Made by a program: the position numbers and the translations under genes. DNA of 64,000 bases, from contig NZ_KK073874.1 in assembly GCF_000585375.1 (NCBI RefSeq), positions 2,356,001 through 2,420,000 on the forward strand. Reading direction: 5' to 3'. The stretch comes from Cryptosporangium arvum DSM 44712. GTDB taxonomy: Bacteria > Actinomycetota > Actinomycetes > Mycobacteriales > Cryptosporangiaceae. Position 1 is the first letter of the stretch. Every line of letters begins with the position of its first letter. Shown here in pieces: positions 1 to 10,442 of the stretch. The notes under the pieces are model-generated. The model saw only the letters and a program-made list of their open reading frames with translations, was not told the DNA's origin and made no database searches.

Positions 1-2
1 AA

Positions 3-755
3 CCGCAGGTGGCGCTGAGCCGGGCCCGGATCACGCTGATCGGTCTGGGCGGTACCGGTGGCACGGCGGCCATGGCGCTGGCCGCCAGCGGAGTGGCCCA
101 GCTCCGCTGCGTCGACCCGGACGTGGTGGAGCTGTCGAACCTCAACCGCCAGGTGCTCTACGGCGAGGCGGACATCGGCCGGCCCAAGGTGGAGGCGGCG
201 GCCGACCGGCTCGCGCAGCTGAACTCGGCCGTCGACGTGGTCACGTTCCAGGAGCGCGTCACCGGCTCGGCCGACGTCGAGCGGCTCGTCGCGGACTGCG
301 ACGTGCTGGTGCTCTCGGCCGATCGGCCGACGGCCCTGCGCCGGTGGACGAACCGAGCCTGCCTGGCCACCGGAACCCCCTGGGTGGATGCCGGCTACCA
401 CGGTCCGATGGTGCAGGTGGGGCGTTACGTACCGGGCGTCGGCGCGTGTTGGGAGTGCATCCGAACCGTCGACAACGACCACTACCGCGAGATCGACGTC
501 AACCTGCGGGATGCCGAACCGCGGAACGAGGCGGTGGCCGACGCGGTCGCTGCACCCACCGCGGGCATCTCCGGGTATCTCGCGGCCCATCACGCGATGG
601 CGCTGATCACGGGCGTCCCCTCGCTCCCCGCCGGCCGGATCGACGCACTGAACCTGCTCGCGCCGGAGGCGACGTTCGTCCGGGACGATCCGCGGCGGCC
701 GGACTGTCCCGCCTGCGGGACCACCGACGCCGCCCGGACCGGGACCGAAGGATGA
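3..755 (+). CDS. ThiF/E1-like adenylyltransferase, 5' end beyond window
   Basis: This is a ThiF/MoeB/E1-like enzyme, a family that adenylates a peptide or protein C-terminus with ATP. The nucleotide-binding loop GLGGTGG, the VDPDVVELSNLNRQ stretch and the GRPKVEA lysine are all present. Two Cys pairs (ACWEC and DCPAC) fit the structural zinc site of the family. The frame is open to the window edge; a GTG at base 9 is possible, but it would leave almost nothing ahead of the Rossmann loop, so the true start is probably upstream. Its stop overlaps the next start by 4 bases (ATGA), so it is coupled to the M50 protease gene. With the small peptide gene behind it, I infer a role in RiPP maturation; the exact reaction is unknown. 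Confidence 0.85.
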   Translation, partial: PQVALSRARITLIGLGGTGGTAAMALAASGVAQLRCVDPDVVELSNLNRQVLYGEADIGRPKVEAAADRLAQLNSAVDVVTFQERVTGSADVERLVADCDVLVLSADRPTALRRWTNRACLATGTPWVDAGYHGPMVQVGRYVPGVGACWECIRTVDNDHYREIDVNLRDAEPRNEAVADAVAAPTAGISGYLAAHHAMALITGVPSLPAGRIDALNLLAPEATFVRDDPRRPDCPACGTTDAARTGTEG

Positions 756-1990
756 GCGCGCCGTCGGTGGTGAGCAGCGCGTCGCGAGTCCGGCTGCACA
801 GCCTCCACCTGCGTGAGGACGACGGATCGTGGATCGTCGGGCGGGTCGAGACCGGTGACTTCATCGCGATCCCGCCGGTCGGACGCCGCGCGCTGACGCT
901 TCTTCCGGACCACACGGTCGCCGAGGTCCAGACCCGCCTCCGCGACGAGACCGGCGACGAGGTGGACGTCGTCGATTTTGTGTCGTCGCTGGTCGAGATC
1001 GGGTTCGTCGCCGAGGTCGACGGCCACGACGTGGAGTCGGGCCCGGTGCCCCGGTCGATGCTCGCCCGGCTGCGTCCGGAGCACGTCCGGTGGCTGCTGC
1101 ACCCGGCGACGGCGCTGGCCTGCGCTTTCGTGGTCCTGGTCGCGCTGGCCGCACTCGCGTTCGATCCCGGTCTGGTACCCGAGCCGCACGACCTGCTCTG
1201 GAGCACCCTCGGCTTCGCGGTCCTGCTCGGCAACCTGGCCATCGTCTGGACGCTGATCCTGCTCCACGAACTCGCGCACCTGTTCGTCGCCCGCGCGGCC
1301 GGCGCACCCGGACGGATGAGCCTGGGAACCAGGTTGCAGTTCCTCGCGGCCCAGACCGACGTCAGCGGGGTGTGGGCCGCGCCGCGCCGGGCCCGCTTCA
1401 GCGTCTATCTGGCCGGCATCGTCACGAACCTGGTCGTCGCCGCGGTCGCCGTGCTGGTGCGCGCGGCCGGCGTCGGAGGTCGTCCCGGTGAGGTGCTCGC
1501 CGCGGTGGCGTTGCTGTCGCTCAGCCTGATCCCGGCCCAGTTCCTGGTGTTCATGCGCACCGACCTCTACTTCGTCCTCCAGGACGTCGCCGGGTGCGCG
1601 AACCTGTACGCCGACGGTTCCGCCTACGCCCGCTTCCTGGTCGGCCGGCTGGTACGCCGGAGGACCGCGGAGGACGACCCGAGCCGCCGGCTGTCCGGTC
1701 GGGAGCGCACCGCCGTCCGGTCGTACACCGTGGTGCTGGTGGTCGGCACGATCGCCTGCCTCGCCATCGAGGTCCTGGTGACGCTGCCGGTGGCGATCGC
1801 CCTCTTCACCGCGGCCGTCGATACGGCACTGACCGGAGGAACGGCCACCCAGCTCCTCGATGCAGGCGCGGTGGCCTTCACCACCGTCCTCTTTGTCGTC
1901 CTGTGGACCCGCGCCTGGTGGCGACAACACGGGTCCCAGGTCCGCCGAGGGATGAGCCGCGTCCGCGGCTCCGGCACCGGAGGGAGGTGA
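752..1990 (+). CDS. PqqD-like domain plus M50 zinc metalloprotease, membrane protein
   Basis: A 412-residue protein. Residues about 12-92 look like a PqqD-like RiPP recognition fold, which normally binds a leader peptide. Residues 120-410 form several membrane helices typical of site-2/M50 peptidases. The zinc motif HELAH is at residues 172-176 inside a helix, and a later MRTDLYFVLQD segment resembles the family's second metal-ligand region. The ATG overlaps the ThiF stop, and the gene's own TGA lies in the ribosome site of the next small gene, so the three are co-translated. Likely role: cleavage or export-linked processing of the peptide encoded directly downstream. The family call is firm, the substrate is inferred. 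Confidence 0.85.
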   Translation: MSAPSVVSSASRVRLHSLHLREDDGSWIVGRVETGDFIAIPPVGRRALTLLPDHTVAEVQTRLRDETGDEVDVVDFVSSLVEIGFVAEVDGHDVESGPVPRSMLARLRPEHVRWLLHPATALACAFVVLVALAALAFDPGLVPEPHDLLWSTLGFAVLLGNLAIVWTLILLHELAHLFVARAAGAPGRMSLGTRLQFLAAQTDVSGVWAAPRRARFSVYLAGIVTNLVVAAVAVLVRAAGVGGRPGEVLAAVALLSLSLIPAQFLVFMRTDLYFVLQDVAGCANLYADGSAYARFLVGRLVRRRTAEDDPSRRLSGRERTAVRSYTVVLVVGTIACLAIEVLVTLPVAIALFTAAVDTALTGGTATQLLDAGAVAFTTVLFVVLWTRAWWRQHGSQVRRGMSRVRGSGTGGR

Positions 1991-1996
1991 ACGGCC

Positions 1997-2116
1997 ATGA
2001 AGAAGACCGAGACGAACAAGGTCGAGACGGTCAAGCCGGGCAAGCTCGGCAAGATCGAGATCAGGAAGCTCGACAAGATCGAGACGACGTCAGTCAACAG
2101 CAATCCGTCCGGATGA
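1997..2116 (+). CDS. 39-residue candidate RiPP precursor peptide
   Basis: A short ATG frame preceded by a near-perfect ribosome site (AGGGAGGTGA, 1981-1990) about 9 bases upstream; this site overlaps the stop of the M50 gene. The product has 39 residues: an extremely Lys/Glu/Thr-rich, Cys-free region (KLGKIEIRKLDKIETT in its second half) followed by a short polar tail ending SVNSNPSG. A charged leader and a short different C-terminus directly behind a ThiF enzyme and a PqqD-M50 protease is the arrangement expected of a ribosomal peptide precursor. I do not recognise the family. The absence of Cys argues against lanthionine or sactipeptide chemistry; C-terminal adenylation by the ThiF enzyme is a plausible modification. 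Confidence 0.7.
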   Translation: MKKTETNKVETVKPGKLGKIEIRKLDKIETTSVNSNPSG

Positions 2117-2166
2117 CCGACGCGGGCGCGGGTGCCATCGACCACCGGTACCCGCGCCCGCGCCGT

Positions 2167-2730
2167 TCAGGGCGTCGCCTTCTCGTCGGCGCCGAGCAGG
2201 GTGAGGAAGTCGTCGAAGGCCTGATCGGCGCGGGCCGTTTCGCCGGTGGACTCGAGGTCCATGATCAGGCCGCGGATGACCGCGAGGACGAGCGTGCCGA
2301 GGTCGGGGCGGCCGAGGGCGGCCAGGCCGTCCTCGAATGGTTGCCGCCAGTCGGTGGTGGACTCGCGCCGGAAGCCCGGCCACAGCCGCTGCTCGGTGTC
2401 CTCGCGGAGCCGGCCGAACAGGCTGAGGTAGGGGCGGCCGTCGGGGCCGGTCATCGCTCGCCAGGCGCGGCGCAGCGTGCACAGGTAGGGCTCGTCCGGC
2501 TGCGGCGTCATCAGCTCCCCGAAGTATGTCCGCTGACGCGCTCGTGCCCGGACGAGGGTCTCGCGCAGCAGTTCGTCGCGAGTGCCGAAGTGGTAGATGA
2601 GCATGCGCTTCGACGTGCCGGCGGCCGTCGCGAGCGGCTCCAGGCGGTTGGGCAGGCCGTGGGCCAGCGCGTGGTCGACGCAGGCGTCGAGGATGCGGTC
2701 GCGAATCGCCGGCTGCTTGTGACGTCCCAC
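2167..2730 (-). CDS. TetR family transcriptional regulator
   Basis: A 187-residue regulator with an N-terminal helix-turn-helix near residues 30-53 (AAGTSKRMLIYHFGTRDELL) and an all-helical ligand-binding domain. It is transcribed divergently from the alpha/beta hydrolase gene at 2807. The short gap contains a perfect inverted repeat (2754-2769) that is a good operator candidate, so the protein probably represses itself and the hydrolase. The ligand cannot be told from sequence. Confidence 0.88.
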   Translation of the reverse strand: MGRHKQPAIRDRILDACVDHALAHGLPNRLEPLATAAGTSKRMLIYHFGTRDELLRETLVRARARQRTYFGELMTPQPDEPYLCTLRRAWRAMTGPDGRPYLSLFGRLREDTEQRLWPGFRRESTTDWRQPFEDGLAALGRPDLGTLVLAVIRGLIMDLESTGETARADQAFDDFLTLLGADEKATP

Positions 2731-2753
2731 GCCGCGACTTTTTCACGTAACAA

Positions 2754-2769
2754 ACGGTACGTCTACCGT
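2754..2769. promoter_or_regulatory. Putative TetR operator (ACGGTA-N4-TACCGT)
   Basis: Perfect 6-bp inverted repeat with a 4-bp spacer, 24 bases from the TetR start and 37 bases from the hydrolase start. Its position in the divergent promoter fits autoregulation by the TetR protein. Confidence 0.6.
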
Positions 2770-2806
2770 GGGACGAGGACGACCGACACCGAACCGGGGA
2801 GCAGAG

Positions 2807-3502
2807 ATGCGTGTGGTTTTTGTGCATGGGGCCTGCGTGCGCGATGGCGCGTGGTGGTGGCACCCGACCGCCGCTGCGCTGCGTGAACGCGGTATCCAGA
2901 GCGTGGCCCCGGCGTTGCCGAGCTGCGGCGAGGGTGACCGTCCGGCCGGTCCGCAGGGCCCCGGACTGGCCGAGGACGTCGCCTCGGTCCGGGCGGCGCT
3001 GACCGCGACCGACGAGCCGACCGTGCTCGTCGGGCACAGCTACGGCGGCATCGTCGCCGCCGAGGCCGCGGCCGGGGTCGCGTCGGTGCGTCACCTGGTC
3101 TTCGTGTCGAGCTACCTGGCCGAGCCGGGCGAGTCGCTCTCCACGTTCGGTTCCGAAACGCCCCCGCCGTTCCTGGACTTCGACCCGGACGGGGGCACGT
3201 TCGGCGCGGTGCCGGAGCTGTTCGGCGAGACGTTCGTGCCGGACTGCCCGCCGGAGATCGTCCGCGACGGCGCGACCCGCCTGGTCCGGCAGACGATCAC
3301 CGTGCTCCAGCAGCCCGTGCGGGCAGCGGGGTGGCACGACGTCCCCACCACCTACGTCGTGTGCGCCGACGACCGGGGCACCCCGGCGTCCGCGCAGCGG
3401 GAGTTCGCCCGCCGGGCCGACAAGGTCGTCGAGCTGCCGACCGGCCACCACCCGTTCCTCTCCCGGCCGGAGCTCGTGGCGGACCTCGTCGCGAACCTGT
3501 AG
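2807..3502 (+). CDS. Alpha/beta hydrolase, esterase-like
   Basis: A 231-residue alpha/beta hydrolase. It has the oxyanion HG motif (VFVHGA) at residues 5-9, the nucleophile elbow GHSYGG with Ser78, a later CADDRGTP aspartate region and a C-terminal GHHPF histidine. The chosen ATG has a GGGGAGCAG ribosome site; a GTG 39 bases upstream is in frame but would lie inside the proposed operator. The family includes small EstC- or RutD-like esterases, and the substrate is unknown. Divergent from and probably controlled by the neighbouring TetR protein. Confidence 0.85.
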   Translation: MRVVFVHGACVRDGAWWWHPTAAALRERGIQSVAPALPSCGEGDRPAGPQGPGLAEDVASVRAALTATDEPTVLVGHSYGGIVAAEAAAGVASVRHLVFVSSYLAEPGESLSTFGSETPPPFLDFDPDGGTFGAVPELFGETFVPDCPPEIVRDGATRLVRQTITVLQQPVRAAGWHDVPTTYVVCADDRGTPASAQREFARRADKVVELPTGHHPFLSRPELVADLVANL

Positions 3503-3507
3503 CGACG

Positions 3508-3530
3508 GCCCGCAGCCCCGGGCTGCGGGC
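3508..3530 (+). terminator. Convergent terminator hairpin
   Basis: A 10-bp perfect GC stem (GCCCGCAGCC / GGCTGCGGGC) with a 3-base loop lies 5 bases after the hydrolase stop and just beyond the 3' end of the convergent MFS gene. It can serve both strands; no T-run follows, as is common in high-GC actinomycetes. Confidence 0.65.
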
Positions 3531-3531
3531 T

Positions 3532-4782
3532 TCAGGCCCGGCCGGTGCACTCCCGGAGCACCGGCGGGGCGAGCTCGTCCTCGACGAACGTGGGCCGGGC
3601 GAGCGTGAACGCCGGGACGATCGCCACCAGGGCGACCGCGAGCAGGAACAGCAGCGGCAGGGTCCAGCCGTCGCTCACGTCGTGCAGCAGCCCGACGATC
3701 AGCGGGCCGAGAGCGCCGAGGGCGTACGCGACGCCTTGAGCGAACCCGCTCAGCGCGACGGTGCCGCCGTGGGTGCGGGTGCGGTCGTTGATGAGCACGA
3801 GGCTGACCGGGAACAGGATCGAGCCCGCGCCGATGAGCAGCACCCAGAGCAGCGTGAGGGTGGCCGGCGCGAGCAGAAGGCCGAGGTAGCCGAGCACGAA
3901 GCTCGCGACACCCGCGGCGATCAGCCAGCCGACGTTGCGCAGCCGCGCGACGAGGAGCGGCCCGATCAGCGCGATGGGGGTGCTGACGAGGCCGGTGACG
4001 GCGAGCAGCACACCGGCCTCGGTCGGCGTCGAGCCGGCGACGTCGCCGAGGATCACGGGCAGCCACGCGAACGCCGCATAGGTGCAGATCGTGCTGGTCG
4101 AGAACACGACCGTGATCGACCGGACCGCGCGGGAGCGCCAGAGCCGCGTGATGCGTGCGGGAGCCGGGGGCGCGAGCGTGAGGTCGTCCGCGCGTCGCCG
4201 GCGGCGCTCGCGCGCGAGGAGGACGAGCCACGGAACGAGCGCGACGACCGAGGTCGCCGCCCAGACGCCGAGCGAGAACCGCCAGCCGATCCGCTCGGCG
4301 ACCGGAGCGGCGAGCGCGGCGGGCACGGCCGTGCTCACGCCGACGATGCCGACGTAGACGGCGGTCAGCAGCGCTATCCGGTCGGGGAAGTAGCGCCGCA
4401 CGATCGGCGGCAGCAGCACGTTCCCGACGCCCGTCCCGGCGAGCGCGACGACGCTGCCGACGAGCAGCGTCGCGAAGTCCGGGGCGAACGCGCGCACGAG
4501 ATGGCCGAGGGTCATGAGCAGCAGCGCGAGCACGATGCCACCGTCGAGGCCGACACCACGGGCGACACGGGGCGTGATGAACCCGGAGACCGCGAGCAGG
4601 ATCGGCGGCAGCGTGCCGAGCAGCCCGACGCCGATGTTCGAGATCGGGACGTCCACCCGGATGTCAGCGAGGATCGGCGATATCGCCGCGACCGCCTGCC
4701 GGAGGGTGAAGGCGACGAGCACGATGCCCAGCAGCGCGGCCACGCGCCCCGCCCACCAGGGAAGACGGCGCTGCTCGGACAC
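3532..4782 (-). CDS. MFS transporter, CynX/NimT-like
   Basis: A 416-residue major facilitator protein with about 12 hydrophobic helices. The first helix region (LVAFTLRQAVAAISPIL) and the overall pattern match the cyanate/nitroimidazole (CynX/NimT) subfamily, which exports or imports small organic anions. The start is GTG, and a TAGGCT -10 element lies 6 bases upstream, which suggests a leaderless transcript. No regulator is coupled to it. It shares a terminator with the convergent hydrolase. Substrate unknown. Confidence 0.85.
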   Translation of the reverse strand: MSEQRRLPWWAGRVAALLGIVLVAFTLRQAVAAISPILADIRVDVPISNIGVGLLGTLPPILLAVSGFITPRVARGVGLDGGIVLALLLMTLGHLVRAFAPDFATLLVGSVVALAGTGVGNVLLPPIVRRYFPDRIALLTAVYVGIVGVSTAVPAALAAPVAERIGWRFSLGVWAATSVVALVPWLVLLARERRRRRADDLTLAPPAPARITRLWRSRAVRSITVVFSTSTICTYAAFAWLPVILGDVAGSTPTEAGVLLAVTGLVSTPIALIGPLLVARLRNVGWLIAAGVASFVLGYLGLLLAPATLTLLWVLLIGAGSILFPVSLVLINDRTRTHGGTVALSGFAQGVAYALGALGPLIVGLLHDVSDGWTLPLLFLLAVALVAIVPAFTLARPTFVEDELAPPVLRECTGRA

Positions 4783-4817
4783 GGCCCGAGCCTAGCGTCG
4801 AACGGGCTCCGGCGATC

Positions 4818-6203
4818 TCAGCGGCCGGTCTCCGGGCGGCAGCCGGCGTCCCGGAGCAGCAGATCGTCGATGGTCTCCCGGCGGATCGCCACGTGGGCCT
4901 CGCCGTCGCGTACGACGACGAGCGGTGGGCGTCCGACCATGTTGTAGTTGTTGGCCAGTGAATGGTGGTAGGCCCCGGTACCGGGTACGGCGAGCAGTTC
5001 CCCCGGACGCACGTCGTCGGGTAACGGCACGTCGCGGGCGATGACGTCGCCGGGTTCGCAGTAGCGGCCGACGACCGTGGCGGCGGTGGTCGGGGCGCTG
5101 CTGATCTGGCCGACGCGGCTCACGGTGTACCGGGCGCCGTAGAGGGACGTGCGGAGGTTGTCACCCATGCCGCCGTCGACGGCGACGAGGCGTTGCCCGG
5201 CGGCGGTCCGCTTGATCGTGATGACGCGGTACAGGGTGACGCCGGCGCGGGCGACGATCGCGCGGCCGGGCTCCACCGTCAGACGGGGGAGCGGCAGGCG
5301 GTGGCGTTCGCACTCCAGCGTGAGCACCTGGTGGATGCGGTGGGCGAAGCCCTCGATCGCGAAGTCGTCGTCGCCGTGCCGGTAGGGCACGGCGTGGCCG
5401 CCGCCGAGGTCGAGCTCGGCCGGCCCCTGCTCCGGCAGGCCCCTCGCGGCCCGCTCGTCGCGGATCCAGGCGAGGAACGTGACCAGCTGGCTCAACGCCC
5501 GCTCGTAGCCGCCGAACCGGCTGACCTGGGACCCGATGTGGCAGTGCACGCCGGTCAGCGCCAGTGCGTGCTGGCCCAGGACACGGCGGGCGGCGTCGGC
5601 GGCCGCGCCGGTGGTCAGCGACAGGCCGAACTTCTGTTCCTCGACGCCGGTGGTGAGCGCGGAGTGGGTGCCGGCGTCCACGCCCGGAATCACCCGGAGC
5701 AGGACGCGCTGCGGGGTGGTGGCGAGGGCGGCCAGCCGGGCGACCTCGCTCACCGAGTCGATGACCACCCGGCCCACCCGGTAGTCCAGCGCGGACCGCA
5801 GGTCCTCGGCGGTCTTGGCGTTGCCGTGCAGCACGACGCGCTCCGGGGGGAACCCGACGGCGCGGGCGACGGCCAGCTCGCCGGCCGAGCAGACGTCCAG
5901 CGCGAGCCCTTCCTCGGCGATCCAGCGCGCGACCGTGCCGCAGAGCAGCGCCTTGGACGCGTAGGCGACCTCCGTGTCGCCGGTCCCGAACGCCCTCGTG
6001 TACCGGCGGCAGCGGGTACGGACGTCGGCCTCGTCCAGCACGTAGGTGGGGGTGCCGAACTGCTCGGCGACGGCCCGCAGGGAGACGCCGCCCACGAGCA
6101 GGTCGCCGTGCCGCCCGGGCCGGGTCGTCAGCGGCCAGATCTCGGGGGCGAAGCGGGTGGACAGCGAGGTGCGCAGGGACGGCAGTAACTCGGGAAGCGT
6201 CAT
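4818..6203 (-). CDS. lysA: Diaminopimelate decarboxylase
   Basis: A 461-residue PLP enzyme of the alanine racemase-fold decarboxylases, which makes L-lysine from meso-diaminopimelate in the cytoplasm. Visible landmarks are the PLP lysine in YASKALL (Lys84), the HCHIGSQ motif, LDLGGGHAVPY, EPGRAIVARAG (phosphate and substrate binding) and the catalytic-partner cysteine in RYCEPGDV. Length fits actinobacterial LysA. It stands alone here, with no argS or thrABC neighbours, so it may be a second copy or a relocated gene; other PLP decarboxylases of the same fold (ornithine/arginine) are less likely given the EPGR and CEPGD motifs. Confidence 0.88.
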   Translation of the reverse strand: MTLPELLPSLRTSLSTRFAPEIWPLTTRPGRHGDLLVGGVSLRAVAEQFGTPTYVLDEADVRTRCRRYTRAFGTGDTEVAYASKALLCGTVARWIAEEGLALDVCSAGELAVARAVGFPPERVVLHGNAKTAEDLRSALDYRVGRVVIDSVSEVARLAALATTPQRVLLRVIPGVDAGTHSALTTGVEEQKFGLSLTTGAAADAARRVLGQHALALTGVHCHIGSQVSRFGGYERALSQLVTFLAWIRDERAARGLPEQGPAELDLGGGHAVPYRHGDDDFAIEGFAHRIHQVLTLECERHRLPLPRLTVEPGRAIVARAGVTLYRVITIKRTAAGQRLVAVDGGMGDNLRTSLYGARYTVSRVGQISSAPTTAATVVGRYCEPGDVIARDVPLPDDVRPGELLAVPGTGAYHHSLANNYNMVGRPPLVVVRDGEAHVAIRRETIDDLLLRDAGCRPETGR

Positions 6204-6480
6204 CGGGTACTCGCCGGGTCTGTGCTTGTCATGACTCGATGGTCAGCCCGGTGCGGCGGTTCCGGAACCACCGTTGACGGTCTCTTGACGCCGGGAACGC
6301 CGTTCCTGACGCCGCGTTGATACCGGTCGTCCGGCGGCCGGGTGTCAAGGAACCGTTAAGGACGGCCCCGCCGGCGTTAGGGGAGCGTCAGCGGGCGGCT
6401 CGCCGCCCCGAGAGCGCTGTTCACTCCGTGGTGCGGGCATCGAGACCGGTGCTCGAACCTTTGGTTCTGGAGTGTTCGCC
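6204..6480. promoter_or_regulatory. Divergent region upstream of lysA and the kdp operon
   Basis: This 277-base gap holds the promoters for lysA (leftward) and kdp (rightward). A perfect 12-bp palindrome GGTTCCGGAACC (6258-6269) is followed by repeated TTGACG and TGACG units (6270-6340), a plausible site for the KdpE response regulator. I could not identify a definite -10/-35 pair or a c-di-AMP riboswitch core. Confidence 0.4.
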
Positions 6481-6564
6481 ATGCTTGACCTGGCCTTTGT
6501 GGCCCTCGTCGTCGCGTTCTTCGCGCTCGCGACGCTCGTCGCGCGAGGGGTGGAAAAGCTATGA
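6481..6564 (+). CDS. 27-residue membrane microprotein upstream of kdpF
   Basis: A small ATG frame with a GGAG ribosome site about 8 bases upstream. The product is one hydrophobic helix ([20 protein letters not shown]) ending in a charged tail VEKL. It overlaps the kdpF start by 4 bases (ATGA), the same coupling used for kdpD/kdpE, so it is translated as the first gene of the operon. It differs from KdpF, which directly follows. Similar tiny single-helix proteins seem to precede kdpF in other actinobacteria as far as I recall, but I know of no assigned function. A KdpFABC-associated or regulatory membrane peptide is an inference. Confidence 0.6.
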   Translation: MLDLAFVALVVAFFALATLVARGVEKL

Positions 6565-6650
6565 GCGTCGAGAACATCGTCGGGCTCGTCGCCTCGGTTC
6601 TGCTGGTCGGCTACCTGCTGGTGGCGCTCGTGCTTCCGGAGAAGTTCTGA
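6561..6650 (+). CDS. kdpF: KdpF, small subunit of potassium-transporting ATPase
   Basis: A 29-residue single-helix peptide ([20 protein letters not shown]) ending PEKF, the hallmark of KdpF, which stabilises the KdpABC complex in the membrane. It overlaps the upstream microprotein by 4 bases, and its TGA overlaps the kdpA ATG by one base. Order and length are exactly as in known kdpFABC operons. Confidence 0.88.
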   Translation: MSVENIVGLVASVLLVGYLLVALVLPEKF

Positions 6651-8308
6651 TGAGCGACGTCGCAGCCGGGCTGCTCCAGCTCCTCGCGCTCGTCGTCGCG
6701 CTGGGTTTCGCCTGGAAGTACCTCGGTGACTACATGGCGCGGGTGTACGACTCGCCCCGGCACAGCCGGGTGGAGACGGTGGTCTACCGGCTGGTGGGCG
6801 TGGACGCGGACGCCGACCAGCGGTGGCCGGTGTATCTGCGCAGCGTGCTGGCGTTCTCCGCGATCAGCGTGCTCGGCCTCTACCTGCTCCAGCGGCTGCA
6901 GGGCCACCTGCCGCTCTCGCTCGGGTTCGCCGGCATCGACCCCGCGCTGGCGTTCAACACCGCGGCCAGCTTCGTCGCGAACACGAACTGGCAGGCCTAC
7001 TCGGGTGAGGCCGTGATGGGCCACCTCGTGCAGATGGCCGGTCTGGCCGTGCAGAACTTCGTGTCCGCCGCGGTCGGCATGGCGGTGGCGGTGGCGCTGA
7101 TCCGCGGTTTCACCCGCAAGGGCACCGACCGGCTCGGCAACTTCTGGGTCGACCTGTTCCGGGGCTCGTTCCGGATCCTGCTGCCGATCGCGGTGATCGG
7201 CACGATCGTGCTCGTCGCCTCCGGGGTGGTGCAGAACCTGGCCTCGCCGCACGAGGTGACGACGCTGGCCGGCAACACCCAGTCGGTCACCGGCGGCCCG
7301 GTCGCCTCCCAGGAGGTGATCAAGGAACTCGGTACCAACGGCGGTGGCTTCTACAACGCCAACTCCGCCCACCCGTTCGAGAACCCGAACGCGTTCAGCA
7401 ACTGGTTCGAGATCTTCCTGATCCTGCTGATCCCGGTCGCGATCACCCGGACGTTCGGCCGGATGATCGGTGACCGCCGTCAGGGCCTGGCGATCCTCGG
7501 CGTGATGACGACGATCTTCGCCGGCATGCTGGCGATCGTCTGGTCGTTCGAGGCGCGCCACCCGGGGCTGGCCTCGCAGCTGGCCGGCTCCGCGATGGAG
7601 GGCAAGGAGACCCGCTTCGGCGTCCCCGGCTCGGCCCTGTTCGCGGTCGCGACGACCGGCACGTCCACCGGCGCGGTCAACTCGTTCCACGACTCGTACT
7701 CGGCGATCGGCGGCGGCGCGATCCTGCTGAACATGCTGCTGGGCGAGATCGCGCCCGGCGGCGTCGGCTCCGGCCTCTACGGCATCCTGATCATGGCGAT
7801 CCTCGCGGTGTTCATCGCCGGGCTGATGGTCGGGCGCACCCCGGAGTACCTCGGCAAGAAGATCCAGAGCCGCGAGATCAAGCTCGTCTCGCTCTACATC
7901 CTGGCGACGCCGATGGCGGTGCTCGTCGGCACCGGGCTGGCGATGGCCTTCTCGTCGACCCGCGGATCGATGCTCAACGACGGCCCGCACGGGTTCTCCG
8001 AGGTCTTCTACGCGTTCGCCTCGGGCGGCAACAACAACGGCAGCGCGTTCGCCGGTCTGTCGGCCAACACGCCGTTCTACAACACCGCGATCGGCCTGGC
8101 GATGCTGATCGGACGCTTCCTGCCGATGATCTTCGTCCTCGCGCTCTCCGGTTCGCTCGCCCGGCAACAGCCGGTGCCGGTCACCGCGGGCACGCTACCC
8201 ACCCACCGGACGCTGTTCGTCGGCCTGCTGGTCGGCGTGATCCTCATCGTCACCGGCCTGACCTACTTCCCCGCTCTTTCTCTCGGCCCGCTCGCGGAGG
8301 GGCTCTAA
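6650..8308 (+). CDS. kdpA: Potassium-transporting ATPase potassium-binding subunit KdpA
   Basis: A 552-residue channel-like subunit that captures K+ for the Kdp pump. The four selectivity-filter regions are visible: [39 protein letters not shown] and [14 protein letters not shown]. About ten membrane helices are present and the length is normal. The ATG overlaps the kdpF stop, and the longer open frame upstream would run antisense to no known domain and through kdpF, so it is not used. Part of the kdpFABCDE unit. Confidence 0.97.
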   Translation: MSDVAAGLLQLLALVVALGFAWKYLGDYMARVYDSPRHSRVETVVYRLVGVDADADQRWPVYLRSVLAFSAISVLGLYLLQRLQGHLPLSLGFAGIDPALAFNTAASFVANTNWQAYSGEAVMGHLVQMAGLAVQNFVSAAVGMAVAVALIRGFTRKGTDRLGNFWVDLFRGSFRILLPIAVIGTIVLVASGVVQNLASPHEVTTLAGNTQSVTGGPVASQEVIKELGTNGGGFYNANSAHPFENPNAFSNWFEIFLILLIPVAITRTFGRMIGDRRQGLAILGVMTTIFAGMLAIVWSFEARHPGLASQLAGSAMEGKETRFGVPGSALFAVATTGTSTGAVNSFHDSYSAIGGGAILLNMLLGEIAPGGVGSGLYGILIMAILAVFIAGLMVGRTPEYLGKKIQSREIKLVSLYILATPMAVLVGTGLAMAFSSTRGSMLNDGPHGFSEVFYAFASGGNNNGSAFAGLSANTPFYNTAIGLAMLIGRFLPMIFVLALSGSLARQQPVPVTAGTLPTHRTLFVGLLVGVILIVTGLTYFPALSLGPLAEGL

Positions 8309-8311
8309 ACC

Positions 8312-10384
<2,073 letters not shown>

Positions 10385-10391
10385 CCCCGCC

Positions 10392-10415
10392 GCCCGGGGC
10401 CGCACGGCCCCGGGC
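10392..10415 (+). terminator. Intra-operon GC hairpin between kdpB and kdpC
   Basis: A perfect 10-bp stem (GCCCGGGGCC / GGCCCCGGGC) with a 4-base loop sits 7 bases after the kdpB stop and 27 bases before kdpC. It lacks a T-run. It could act as a partial terminator or an mRNA-stabilising element that tunes KdpC and KdpDE output relative to KdpFAB. Confidence 0.5.
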
Positions 10416-10442
10416 ACCACGCTCGAAAGAAGAAATCTCCTC

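Noticed and set aside
1997-2116. Lanthipeptide or sactipeptide precursor
   Set aside because: The peptide has no Cys, and no LanM/LanC or radical SAM gene is visible in the window.
2090-4231. Long minus-strand frame spanning TetR, hydrolase and MFS
   Set aside because: Arg/Pro-rich shadow that crosses three well supported genes.
3331-4947. Long plus-strand open frame opposite the MFS gene, rich in Arg/Glu/Asp
   Set aside because: Antisense shadow of the membrane protein gene; no start context or domain.
6204-6480. c-di-AMP (ydaO-type) riboswitch upstream of kdp
   Set aside because: I could not find the conserved core stems; only palindromes and direct repeats are visible.
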